DNA of 64,000 nt from Alexandriicola marinus. GTDB lineage: Bacteria; Pseudomonadota; Alphaproteobacteria; Rhodobacterales; Rhodobacteraceae. The stretch lies in contig NZ_RBVZ01000007.1 of the NCBI RefSeq assembly GCF_004000435.1, positions 55,981 through 119,980 of the forward strand. The letters are read 5' to 3'. The notes beneath the pieces are model-generated. The model was not told the DNA's origin. It saw nothing but the letters and a program-made list of their open reading frames with translations, and ran no database searches. Numbering within the stretch: the first letter of the stretch is position 1; every line of letters begins with the position of its first letter. Below, in pieces: positions 17,605 to 25,822 of this stretch. The translations under genes and the position numbers were made by a program.

Positions 17605-17929
17605 GTCACTGGGCCCTGATCCGGATGGTGAGGATCCCGGCCTTCCGCCGGAACTGAGATACCTCAAGAGGCTCGTCTCCGGGCTGACCTGGATCATGAT
17701 CCTCGGCTTCGTAGTCCTGATCGCGGCGCTTGTCATCCGCCTGAATGCCGATCCGGTGCCCCTGCCCGACCGAATCACCTTGCCGGACGGGGTCTCGGCC
17801 CACGCCTTTACCCAGGGTGAGGACTGGTTCGCCGTCGTCACATCGCAAGACGAGATCCTGATCTATGACCGGGCAAGCGGCGCGCTCCGCCAGACGATCA
17901 AGGTGGATCTGACCGCCCCGCAAGACTAG
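17603..17929 (+). CDS. DUF6476 family single-pass membrane protein
   Basis: A 108-residue protein: a short acidic, Pro-rich N-terminus (MSLGPDPDGEDPGLPPEL), a predicted membrane helix at about residues 28-48 (LTWIMILGFVVLIAALVI), then a small beta-rich domain (ITLPDGVSAHAFTQGEDW, ILIYDRASGALRQTI). This is the DUF6476 family found beside RluA-family genes in Rhodobacteraceae. The start ATG (17603-17605) overlaps the opposite-strand ATG of the synthase in the sequence CATG. Function unknown; orientation suggests a periplasmic C-terminal domain. Confidence 0.75.
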   Translation: MSLGPDPDGEDPGLPPELRYLKRLVSGLTWIMILGFVVLIAALVIRLNADPVPLPDRITLPDGVSAHAFTQGEDWFAVVTSQDEILIYDRASGALRQTIKVDLTAPQD

Positions 17930-17948
17930 CACACGTCAACGCCCGACC

Positions 17949-18815
17949 TTATCCGAAGTCGTATAAGGCTCCGGCCGTGCCACCGAAGACCTGCGGTTTC
18001 ATCTCCTCCGGCACGATCTCCTCATGTGCGGCCAGCAGGGTGGCATAATCCGAATAAAGGCTGTCGACCGGGAAGTTCGATCCGAACATGCAGCGATCGG
18101 GCCCGAAAAGATCAAGGCAGGTCTCGACAATCGGACGGATCGTTTCGGTCGTCCAGTCATGGTCGAACATGCCAAGCCCCGAAAGCTTGCACGTCACCTG
18201 CGGCAGATCGGCAAGCCGCCTCAGATCGCGCGCCCAGGCGGCGATGCCTGCGGCTGTCCGGTCATGGGGCGATCCCGCGTGGCAAAGCGCGACCTTGGTG
18301 TCGGGTGCGGCCTCAAGAACGCGGGCCATGTCGGCATAGAGTTCGGGGATCAGTTGCAGATCGAAACTGAGCCCCCGAACACCCGCCTCCCTCAGCCCCG
18401 CGACAAATCGCGGATCGGCCAGAAGCGCGTTTGTCCCCGTCACCGCGTCTTCCCCCGGAGCGCGGCCCACGATCTGGCGCACGCCCCGCAGGCTGGGCAG
18501 GGCCTGAAGCGCATCGAGCCGGGTCCCAAGATCATCGCCGGTCAGGTCACAGAAGGCGACCTGAACCATGGGCCAGTCCGGATTGGCATCTGCGACAGAC
18601 TGGATCCAGCGGGCCTCTGCCAGACCATCCTCGGCGCCCACCTGGATATGAACGGAGCCGTCGAACCCCGCCGCATCGCGCCGGAATTCAGGTAAAAGGT
18701 AGTCGCGCTGAATCGGGGTCGGATCGCCGAAGAACCGCGTCACCCCGCGCGCCATCAGCCACGGATAATGCACCGCCGAGAGGTCCCACAGGTGGTGATG
18801 TGCGTCGATCCTCAT
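17949..18815 (-). CDS. Amidohydrolase-family hydrolase (COG3618 type)
   Basis: TIM-barrel metal-dependent hydrolase of 288 residues, of the group that includes lactonases acting on sugar lactones such as L-fuconolactone and 2-pyrone-4,6-dicarboxylate hydrolase. It starts RIDAHHHLWDL with the HxH metal motif, has CHAGSPHDR in the middle, and MFGSNFPVDS with the catalytic Asp near residue 258. The start at 18815 is preceded by GGAG; an upstream relic frame ends in the overlapping ATGTCATGA. Likely acts in catabolism of a sugar or aromatic lactone; substrate unknown. Confidence 0.85.
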   Translation of the reverse strand: MRIDAHHHLWDLSAVHYPWLMARGVTRFFGDPTPIQRDYLLPEFRRDAAGFDGSVHIQVGAEDGLAEARWIQSVADANPDWPMVQVAFCDLTGDDLGTRLDALQALPSLRGVRQIVGRAPGEDAVTGTNALLADPRFVAGLREAGVRGLSFDLQLIPELYADMARVLEAAPDTKVALCHAGSPHDRTAAGIAAWARDLRRLADLPQVTCKLSGLGMFDHDWTTETIRPIVETCLDLFGPDRCMFGSNFPVDSLYSDYATLLAAHEEIVPEEMKPQVFGGTAGALYDFG

Positions 18816-18943
18816 GACATGGTCTCCGTCGCGGGGGCAAGAATGTCGACGTCCTGCATGTTCCGGAAACGCAGGATGTCGACGCAAAGCCAGATTGCGG
18901 CCAGCTTTTCACCCTCGCAGCGTTTCATGTCAACGATCCGCAT
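18812..18943 (-). pseudogene. Possible C-terminal relic of a SnoaL-like protein
   Basis: A 43-codon end of an open frame that stops in an ATGTCATGA overlap with the amidohydrolase start. The residues around MKRCEGEKLAAIWLCVDI follow the SnoaL C-terminal pattern (Gly-Lys, Ile-Trp, Asp). Upstream the frame loses all sense. I read it as the tail of a decayed gene that once preceded the amidohydrolase in an operon. Identification is weak. Confidence 0.3.
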
Positions 18944-19282
18944 CCGGGCAGCAGGTGGCCCGGGACAAAGGTGATCCGCCTCATCGCGAGACAGATCAAC
19001 GCCGCCAGAGCGATGGCAGATCCAACCGTCCCGAGATCGAGCATATTGTCGCCCTTGCGGTCGTTTACATGGACCATCGGATGATGGCACGGATCGCCGG
19101 AGACCGGTCAGGCTCACATAATCAGATTTGCAAACGCATTCATTTCAACTCTCGATCCCTTCTTCGATGCAGGAAGAGCCTGTCATCCAAACACCACCCC
19201 ATGAACAAAGATCGCCAAAGAAAATTTATGTTTCTTGGCAATGGGGCCGATACTTGCCAAACAACTAGGACTGCATATAGAG

Positions 19283-19298
19283 TTGCATGCGAATGCAA
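19283..19298. promoter_or_regulatory. Palindrome resembling a LacI-type operator
   Basis: Perfect 6-bp arms TTGCAT and ATGCAA separated by four bases (GCGA), in an AT-richer patch about 600 bases upstream of the hisD-like operon that encodes a LacI-family regulator. Spacing and size fit a LacI/GalR operator. The distance to the operon start is large unless the promoter lies before the SnoaL-like relic. Confidence 0.35.
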
Positions 19299-19368
19299 TA
19301 TGAGATGTGTGGTGGGCCGGGATGCGTTCAACAGCTTCTCAACACGAGGGGGCAGTCTTGCCTGGGTC

Positions 19369-19881
19369 ATGGCCTTCAACATCACAATTTTCGGCAAGGA
19401 ATTCCGTGCAGCACTCGGGCAGGAGGTCGCGGCCTGCGACCTGCCGGGCATCTGCGGCCTCTTTAATGTTCAGACCGGCGAAAAGTCCGGCCGACCTGTG
19501 CCCTGCATGACCACATATGATTTTACCGGGATCGGCGCCGGATCGGCAGAATGCGCAATCCGCTCGCCCGAGATCCTGCTGCGCTCTGGCATCGGCCTGT
19601 CCGTGGCGGCATTTGCCGATCCGACCTGCAACACCGGGCCCCGGATGGCCGACGGCAATCGGGCGGCATGGGTCGCAGATGTGGAGGGCACCCATGCCGG
19701 ACCCGTCATGGAAAACGCCCCCAGCGGCAAACAGATCGTCTTTCCGTCTCGCGAATTCTGTAGCATCGATAACGGAAGGATTGCCGAGGGCCGCGTGAAC
19801 GTGGATATCCCTTCTGTGCTCCATCAACCCGGCCGTGATGACTATGCGGGCCGGGGATGGGAACGGATGGGCAAGGAATAG
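19369..19881 (+). pseudogene. SnoaL-like ester-cyclase relic
   Basis: Open frame whose last 90 or so codons match the SnoaL/ester-cyclase pattern: GNRAAWVADVEGTHAGPVM, then APSGKQIVF, then IDNGRIAEGRVNVDI and LHQPGRD. The N-terminal half has no recognisable fold and no good ribosome site, and the usual N-terminal SnoaL helices are missing, so I call it a decayed gene; the Met at 19369 is only one possible start. It ends 12 bases before the hisD-like gene and could still be co-translated. Its relatives are the two intact double-SnoaL genes downstream. Confidence 0.45.
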
Positions 19882-19893
19882 GAGGAGACCACC

Positions 19894-21204
19894 ATGGCGA
19901 TCGAGCATCTCAAGCGGAGCAAACCCGAGGCGGAAAAGGCCGAGGATGATGCCAAGGTCCGCGCCGTCGTTGAAACGACGCTTTCAGATATCGAACAGCG
20001 GGGGGACGAAGCGGTCCGTGATTTGTCGAAGAAATTCGACAATTACGACCCGAAGGCGTTTCTGCTGAGCGACAGCGAGATCGAGGCCGCAATGCAGAAG
20101 GTCTCAACCCGCGACATGGACGACATCAAGTTCGCCCAGACCCAGATCCGCCGTTTCGCCGAGGCGCAACGCGCCTCGATGACCGACATCGAGGTCGAGA
20201 CGCTGCCGGGCGTGATCCTCGGCCATCGCAACATCCCGGTGCAGTCGGTGGGCTGCTACGTTCCGGGTGGCAAATTCCCGATGGTGGCCTCCGCGCATAT
20301 GTCGGTTCTGACGGCGTCGGTCGCGGGCGTGCCTCGTATCGTGGCCTCGGCCCCGCCGGTCGACGGCGCGCCCCACCCTGCCATCGTCGCCGCGATGAAG
20401 ATGGGCGGCGCGCATGAAATCCTGTGCCTCGGCGGCATCCAGGCCGTAGGCGCCATGGCAATCGGCACCGAAAGCCTTGATCCTGTCCACATGCTTGTCG
20501 GGCCGGGCAACGCATTTGTCGCCGAGGCGAAACGCCAGCTGTTCGGCCGCGTGGGCATCGACCTTTTCGCTGGCCCGACCGAGACGATGGTGATCGCCGA
20601 TGACACCGTCGACGCGGAGCTCTGCGCCACCGATCTTCTGGGTCAGGCGGAGCATGGCTACAACAGCCCCGCCTGCCTGATCACCAACAGCCGCAAGCTG
20701 GCCACCGACACGATGGCCGAAATCGACCGGTTGCTCACGATCCTGCCCACGGCAGAGACCGCGTCCACCTCGTGGCGCGACTACGGCGATGTCATCGTCT
20801 GCGACACCTATGACGAGATGCTGAGCGTCGCCGACGAGATGGCCTATGAACATGTGCAAGTCATGACCGATCGCGACGACTGGTTCCTTGAAAACATGAC
20901 CTGCTATGGCGCGCTGTTCCTCGGGCCGCGCACCAACGTGGCCAACGGCGACAAGGTGATCGGCACGAACCACACGCTGCCGACCAAGAAGGCGGGCCGC
21001 TATACCGGTGGGCTCTGGGTCGGCAAGTTCCTGAAAACCCACAGCTACCAGCGCATCGTGACGGACGAGGCCGCCGCCATGGTGGGCGAATACGGATCGC
21101 GGCTCTGCATGCTCGAAGGTTTCGTCGGCCATGCCGAGCAATGCAACATCCGCGTGCGCCGTTATGGCGGCCGCAACGTGCCCTATGGGGCCGCCGCCGA
21201 ATGA
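19894..21204 (+). CDS. Histidinol-dehydrogenase-like dehydrogenase
   Basis: A 436-residue zinc-dependent NAD dehydrogenase of the HisD superfamily. Marks are [44 protein letters not shown] and the metal motif [34 protein letters not shown] carries the conserved His. Context is catabolic, not histidine biosynthesis, as no his genes are near. HpsN (sulfopropanediol 3-dehydrogenase) belongs to this side branch, so oxidation of a secondary or primary alcohol to ketone or acid is likely. Strong AGGAGGAG ribosome site. First intact gene of a five-gene operon with four-base overlaps. Confidence 0.85.
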   Translation: MAIEHLKRSKPEAEKAEDDAKVRAVVETTLSDIEQRGDEAVRDLSKKFDNYDPKAFLLSDSEIEAAMQKVSTRDMDDIKFAQTQIRRFAEAQRASMTDIEVETLPGVILGHRNIPVQSVGCYVPGGKFPMVASAHMSVLTASVAGVPRIVASAPPVDGAPHPAIVAAMKMGGAHEILCLGGIQAVGAMAIGTESLDPVHMLVGPGNAFVAEAKRQLFGRVGIDLFAGPTETMVIADDTVDAELCATDLLGQAEHGYNSPACLITNSRKLATDTMAEIDRLLTILPTAETASTSWRDYGDVIVCDTYDEMLSVADEMAYEHVQVMTDRDDWFLENMTCYGALFLGPRTNVANGDKVIGTNHTLPTKKAGRYTGGLWVGKFLKTHSYQRIVTDEAAAMVGEYGSRLCMLEGFVGHAEQCNIRVRRYGGRNVPYGAAAE

Positions 21205-22259
21205 TCGACCGCCACGAGGCACACAAGGCGCTCCTGTCCCCGCTGTTCGCGGCGCAATACGATTGGGACAGGGACGCCATTCGTGCAGCCCTCGACCGGC
21301 TGGCCGCGACTGACGCGGTGTTCCACCTCGCCCACCCGTTCGGCGACATGGCCGGGCCCGCGGCGTTTCACGATCAGGCCCTCGCGCCCCTGCAGGCGGC
21401 CTGGCCCGACGTGGAGCGGCGCGACTGGATCGTGATGGCGGGCGAGGATGAACACGGGGCCGACTGGGTCGGCTGCGCCGGGCACTTCATGGGCACCTTC
21501 GCAAGCCCCTTCCTCGACATCCCGCCCACGGGCCACCTTGCCCACATGCGGTTTCACGAATTCTACCGCATCGCGGATGGCAAGATCGTCGAATATCAGG
21601 CGCTTTGGGATATCTCCGAGGTAATGATGCAGGCGCATGCCTGGCCCATGGCGCCGTCACTGGGGCGGGAATTCTGCGTCCCCGGCCCGGCCTCCGGCGA
21701 CGGCCTGCGCCGCGCGCCAAGAGACCCCGATCAAAGCCGGACAAGCCGGCAGCTGATCATCGAGATGCTCGACCACATGACGCGTCACCCCGCGCAGGGC
21801 GGCCCCGAGGTGATGGAGATGCCGCGTTTCTGGTCGGAGCGGATGAACTGGTATGGGCCCGCGGGCATCGGCACCGGGCGCGGGATCGAAGGCTTCCGCC
21901 ACTGGCACCAGGTGCCGTTCCTGCGCGCGATGCCCGATCGCGGCCAGGATACGGACGCGATCACCTGTCATTTCTTCGGCGACAACAACTACGCCGCCGT
22001 CACCGGCTGGCCCAATATGGTCCAGACCATCACCCACGACGGCTGGCTGGGCATCGCGCCTGCAGGCAGGAAGGTCACGATCAAGAGCCTCGATTTCTGG
22101 CGGATCGAAAACGGCCTGATCCGGGAAAACTGGGTGATGGTCGATATACTCGACGTGCTATCGCAGCTTGGCGTCGATGTCTTCGCCCGGCTGCGCGAAT
22201 TCAACAAGGCCCGGGTTCCGGGCTCCGTTCCCTATCCGATCGGAGGCAAAGGATCATGA
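21201..22259 (+). CDS. Tandem double SnoaL-domain protein (ester-cyclase-like)
   Basis: A 352-residue protein with two SnoaL-like alpha+beta cone domains in tandem. Domain 1 (about 20-160) ends [18 protein letters not shown]; domain 2 (about 190-345) ends [29 protein letters not shown]. The ATG overlaps the hisD-like stop (ATGA). The SnoaL fold includes polyketide cyclases, limonene-epoxide hydrolase and dehydratases; the active-site Asp/His positions differ widely, so the reaction is open. A link to the dehydrogenase product (hydrolysis, cyclisation or isomerisation) is inferred from coupling. Confidence 0.8.
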   Translation: MIDRHEAHKALLSPLFAAQYDWDRDAIRAALDRLAATDAVFHLAHPFGDMAGPAAFHDQALAPLQAAWPDVERRDWIVMAGEDEHGADWVGCAGHFMGTFASPFLDIPPTGHLAHMRFHEFYRIADGKIVEYQALWDISEVMMQAHAWPMAPSLGREFCVPGPASGDGLRRAPRDPDQSRTSRQLIIEMLDHMTRHPAQGGPEVMEMPRFWSERMNWYGPAGIGTGRGIEGFRHWHQVPFLRAMPDRGQDTDAITCHFFGDNNYAAVTGWPNMVQTITHDGWLGIAPAGRKVTIKSLDFWRIENGLIRENWVMVDILDVLSQLGVDVFARLREFNKARVPGSVPYPIGGKGS

Positions 22260-23020
22260 CACTTCCCCGCACCCCATCCTTCCGGCTTGACGGACGCCGC
22301 GCACTTGTCGCGGGCGCATCGTCCGGTATCGGCGAGGCCTGCGCCGTGGCCCTCGCCGAAGCCGGGGCGGATGTGACCCTTGTCGCACGCTCGGCCGACA
22401 AGCTCGATGCCCTTGCGGGCGAAATGCAGGCCGCGGGCATGAGGGCCACCGCCCTGCCCCTCGACATCACCGACATCGAGGCGGCAGAGGCGGCGGTGGC
22501 CGAGCACGGGCCCTTCGACATTCTCGTCAATTCGGCAGGGCTCGCGCGGCACACCCCATCGATCGAGACGACGCCGGACGATTACGATGCCGCCACAAAC
22601 CTCAACGTGCGCGCGGCCTATTTCCTGACGCGGGCGGTGGCGAAAGGCCTGATCGAGGCCGGCAAACCGGGCAGCCTGATGAATATCTCATCCCAGATGG
22701 GCCATGTGGGCGGGCCGGACCGGGCCGTCTATTGCGCGACGAAACATGCGATCGAAGGCATGACCAAGGCGATGGCTCTGGAATGGGGGCCGCACCAGGT
22801 CCGGGTCAACACGATCTGCCCGACCTTCATCCGCACGCCCTTGGGCGAACAGACGCTGAGCATACCCGAACGCAAGGCGTGGATCCTGTCCAAGATCAAG
22901 CTGGGCCGGGTGGGCGAGGTCGAAGACATCATGGGCGCGGTGACATTCCTTGCCTCGGACGCGGCAGGCCTGATCACCGGCACATCCCTCCTGATCGACG
23001 GAGGCTGGACGGCCGAATAA
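22256..23020 (+). CDS. Short-chain dehydrogenase/reductase (SDR)
   Basis: Classical SDR of 254 residues starting at the ATG that overlaps the previous stop (ATGA). The cofactor motif GASSGIGEA lies near residue 20; the NSAG motif is at about residue 97. Catalytic Ser is in MNISSQMG and YCATK gives Tyr and Lys. The C-terminal GTSLLIDGGWTAE is typical. The open frame reaches much further upstream but only as antisense-like noise within the SnoaL gene. It is probably the second oxidation or a reduction step of the pathway encoded by this operon. Confidence 0.9.
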   Translation: MTLPRTPSFRLDGRRALVAGASSGIGEACAVALAEAGADVTLVARSADKLDALAGEMQAAGMRATALPLDITDIEAAEAAVAEHGPFDILVNSAGLARHTPSIETTPDDYDAATNLNVRAAYFLTRAVAKGLIEAGKPGSLMNISSQMGHVGGPDRAVYCATKHAIEGMTKAMALEWGPHQVRVNTICPTFIRTPLGEQTLSIPERKAWILSKIKLGRVGEVEDIMGAVTFLASDAAGLITGTSLLIDGGWTAE

Positions 23021-24039
23021 TGGGCGAGAAGATCACCTCTCTCGACGTGGCGCGCCTTGCAGGCGTGAGCCAGTCCGCGGTCAGCCGGGTCTTTACGCCC
23101 GGGGCCTCGGCGTCGAAGAAGACGATCGAAAAGGTGCGCCGGGCCGCCGCCGAACTGGGCTACCGGCCCAATGTTCTGGCACGCGCCATGGTGTCGGGAA
23201 AGAGCCGGATGATCGGGCTCGTGGTCGCCTATCTCGAGAACTACTTCTACCCCGAGGTGGTCGAGAAACTGTCGAAGGCGCTTCAGGAACAGGGCTATCA
23301 CGTCCTGATCTTCATGGCTTCGCAGACCGCCGAAAACATCGACGACGTGGTCGAGGAAATTCTCGACTACCAGGTCGACGGGATCGTCGCGGCCTCTGTC
23401 GCCATGGGCTCGGAACTCAGCGCCCGATGCCGTGCGGCCGGTGTGCCGGTCGTCCTGTTGAACCGGACACAGGACGATGAGCGTCTGTCGGCCGTAACAT
23501 CGGACAACGTGGCGGGCGGGCGCAAGGTCGCCGAATACCTCGTGGCCGGCGGGCATGAACGGATCGGCTACATCGCCGGGTGGGAGGGCGCCTCGACGCA
23601 GCGAGACCGCGAATTCGGGCTTCGGGTCGGGCTCGAGATGGCGGGAAAGTCGCTTTATGCCCGCGAGGTCGGCGATTTCCGCGAAGCCCGGGCGCAGGAG
23701 GCTGCACGGCGCATGTTCGCGGGGCGCGACAGGCCGGATGCGGTCTTTGCCGCCAATGATCACATGGCTTTCGTCGTCATGGATGTCTTGCGGTATGAAC
23801 TGGGATTGTCCGTCCCCGGCGACGTGTCCGTCATCGGCTATGACGACGTGCCGATCGCCGCATGGCCCGCCTATGACCTGACGACCGTCAGGCAAAGTGC
23901 CACCCGCATGGTCGCGGAAACCGTCTCGATCCTGATGGATCTTATCGAAAACCCCTCGGCCGATCCCCGCCGGATCGCCATCGACGCCCCGTTCAAGGAA
24001 CGCGGATCGGCCAGAAAACCCGGAAGGCAGGGACAGTGA
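23020..24039 (+). CDS. LacI-family transcriptional regulator
   Basis: A 339-residue LacI/GalR repressor. The N-terminal helix-turn-helix ITSLDVARLAGVSQSAVSRVF is followed by the hinge region GYRPNVLARAM. The periplasmic-binding-protein-like effector domain (about 60-330) has IGLVVAYLENYFYP and SVIGYDDVPIAAW. The ATG overlaps the SDR stop codon by one base (TAATG). Placement inside the operon suggests local autoregulation, with the pathway substrate or an intermediate as effector. The palindrome at 19283-19298 is a candidate operator. Confidence 0.93.
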   Translation: MGEKITSLDVARLAGVSQSAVSRVFTPGASASKKTIEKVRRAAAELGYRPNVLARAMVSGKSRMIGLVVAYLENYFYPEVVEKLSKALQEQGYHVLIFMASQTAENIDDVVEEILDYQVDGIVAASVAMGSELSARCRAAGVPVVLLNRTQDDERLSAVTSDNVAGGRKVAEYLVAGGHERIGYIAGWEGASTQRDREFGLRVGLEMAGKSLYAREVGDFREARAQEAARRMFAGRDRPDAVFAANDHMAFVVMDVLRYELGLSVPGDVSVIGYDDVPIAAWPAYDLTTVRQSATRMVAETVSILMDLIENPSADPRRIAIDAPFKERGSARKPGRQGQ

Positions 24040-24995
24040 AGAACTTCTCGAACAAGTGGAAAGACTTTCCCGACTACATCCTCGGCGTGACCCGGGAGAT
24101 CTGGGAAGATCGCGGCGTGGCCACGCTCAACCACTATTACTCCGACGATATTCCCGTCCGCTCACCGATGGGCCTTCAGCGCGGTAACAAGGCCGTCATC
24201 GCCGCGACCATGGCCACGATCAACGAATTCCCCGACCGGCAGCTTTATGGTGAGGATGTGATCTGGTCGAACGATCCGGATTACGGGCTTTTGTCCTCGC
24301 ACCGCCTGATCACGACGGCGACCCATACCCGCGACGGCCAGTTCGGCCCGGCGACCGGCAAACGCTGGACGGTGCGCGTCATCGCCGATTGCGCGGCGAA
24401 GGATGACACGATCTACGACGAATGGCTGATCCGCGACTATGGCGGGATCGTCCGGCAGATGGGCCATGACCCCCGCGAATTCACCGCCGCCCTGATCGAG
24501 CGCGAGGGCGGGCCCGAAAAGGCCACCCCCGTCTTCCTGCCCGAAAACGACGTCGATGGCGGCTATCGCAGCCGGGGCAACGACAACGAATGGGGCGCAA
24601 GGTATTCGGCCCTGCTGAACGCCATCATGGAGACCGATTTCAACGCGGTCTTCCGTGAGTATGACCGCGCGGTCATCGGAGAATATGCCGGAGGGCGCCA
24701 GACACTTGGCCGGGATGAGGCACTTGAATTCTGGGTCGGCCTGCGATCCTCCTTCCCCTCCGCCCGGTTCGAGATCCACCACCAGATCGGGATGGATGCC
24801 GGCATGCTGTCGCCGCGCGCCTCGGTGCGCTGGTCGCTGGACGGCACGCATGACGGTTGGGGCAGTTTCGGGAGGCCGACCGGCAAGCGGGTTCACGTGA
24901 TGGGCCTGTGCCACGCCGAATTCGGACCCTGGGGCCTGCGGCGGGAATTCGCGCTCTATGACGAAATCGCGATCTGGAAACAGATACTCGGTTAG
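24036..24995 (+). CDS. Second double SnoaL/NTF2-like protein
   Basis: A 319-residue protein beginning at GTG 24036 inside the LacI stop (GTGA). Two SnoaL/NTF2-like domains are seen: about 10-150 (DRGVATLNHYYSDDIPVRSP, then YDEWLIRDYGGIVRQMG) and about 185-319 (SALLNAIMETDFNAVFREYD, then GTHDGWGSFGRPTGKRV and EFALYDEIAIWKQIL). It differs clearly from the double-SnoaL protein three genes upstream, so it is not a recent duplicate. Last gene of the operon; two perfect hairpins follow the stop codon. Reaction unknown. Confidence 0.78.
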   Translation: MKNFSNKWKDFPDYILGVTREIWEDRGVATLNHYYSDDIPVRSPMGLQRGNKAVIAATMATINEFPDRQLYGEDVIWSNDPDYGLLSSHRLITTATHTRDGQFGPATGKRWTVRVIADCAAKDDTIYDEWLIRDYGGIVRQMGHDPREFTAALIEREGGPEKATPVFLPENDVDGGYRSRGNDNEWGARYSALLNAIMETDFNAVFREYDRAVIGEYAGGRQTLGRDEALEFWVGLRSSFPSARFEIHHQIGMDAGMLSPRASVRWSLDGTHDGWGSFGRPTGKRVHVMGLCHAEFGPWGLRREFALYDEIAIWKQILG

Positions 24996-24996
24996 A

Positions 24997-25052
24997 CCCA
25001 AAATTCCAGAATTTTGGGCCGGGCCACCAAATTTCGAGAAATTTGGTGGCCC
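24997..25052 (+). terminator. Twin perfect hairpins after the hisD-like/SnoaL operon
   Basis: Directly after the stop codon is a 10-bp perfect stem (arms CCCAAAATTC and GAATTTTGGG, 2-base loop), then two bases later a 14-bp perfect stem (arms GGGCCACCAAATTT and AAATTTGGTGGCCC, 4-base loop). There is no T run, so Rho-independent termination is uncertain; the pair may act as bidirectional terminator or 3'-end stabiliser. A similar twin lies at 33421-33464. Confidence 0.6.
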
Positions 25053-25822
25053 TCGAAAGACCACCTTCATCGGCGCCCGGGGGCCGAGAGCTCTGATCAG
25101 AACGACAATCTCCCGAACACCGACGGGGATATCTGTGAACGCCCCGATCGGCAGGCCGACATCACCCCGCCCCAAGAGGCGATCGTGGTCTCGGAGTTTA
25201 CCCCGCGTCTCGACTGCTGCAACCTCGCGCCATCACGGCACATGCTCCTTTCCGATCTGACAAACACGGAATTCATGCAGGCACCCCAACGCCTCGTCGC
25301 GGCCCTCAACCCGCAGCTCGTGATCCACGGACCTTTGTCCCGCATGCCACAGCTCAGGATCAGGGAACATCGCGCCAGTATATGACGAACCAACCCGGGC
25401 CCGCGCCCTGCGGACCGCGCACGCGGCCCCGGGGCGATCACGATCGGACGTCGACTTGCCAGAAAACATGCTGGATGCCGCTCAACAAGAGGCGATCTCA
25501 GACCACCTGCGCACAGAAATCTATTTGCCTCCATAGCCAACGAAAGATCTCTGGCTTCGAAGCCGTCATGAAACTCTTAAGGCGAGGCGTAAAGGGGATA
25601 ACCATGCTTCGCCGACCCGTCATCATGATGCCGTCTGCCACTTCGTTCCTATCGGAACCACAAGTTACATGCGCCCCGGAAAGCATCGAGATCAGCGGGT
25701 ATCAATGCGCAGCAACGCCCGAAGACCTGCCCTCCAACTAATGCCGAAGAACTTCCTCCCCAAGAAGGACGCTTCGCCAAACAAAGTCCCATGGCGCCTC
25801 AGCGAGATCAATGGATCAGTAG
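25053..25822. other. Intergenic stretch with no convincing gene
   Basis: About 770 bases between the SnoaL operon and the c-di-GMP island. Several short open frames exist on both strands but none shows a family motif, normal codon use or a good ribosome site. Composition shifts here from GC-rich to visibly AT-richer around 25450, which looks like the left boundary of an acquired segment. One peptide-like stretch ends at the TAG near 25540 (end residues DHLRTEIYLPP) and may be a relic. Confidence 0.5.

Noticed and set aside
20104..21222. Minus-strand open frame over the HisD-like gene
   Set aside because: His/Arg/Gly-rich antisense of a conserved enzyme with no motif of its own.
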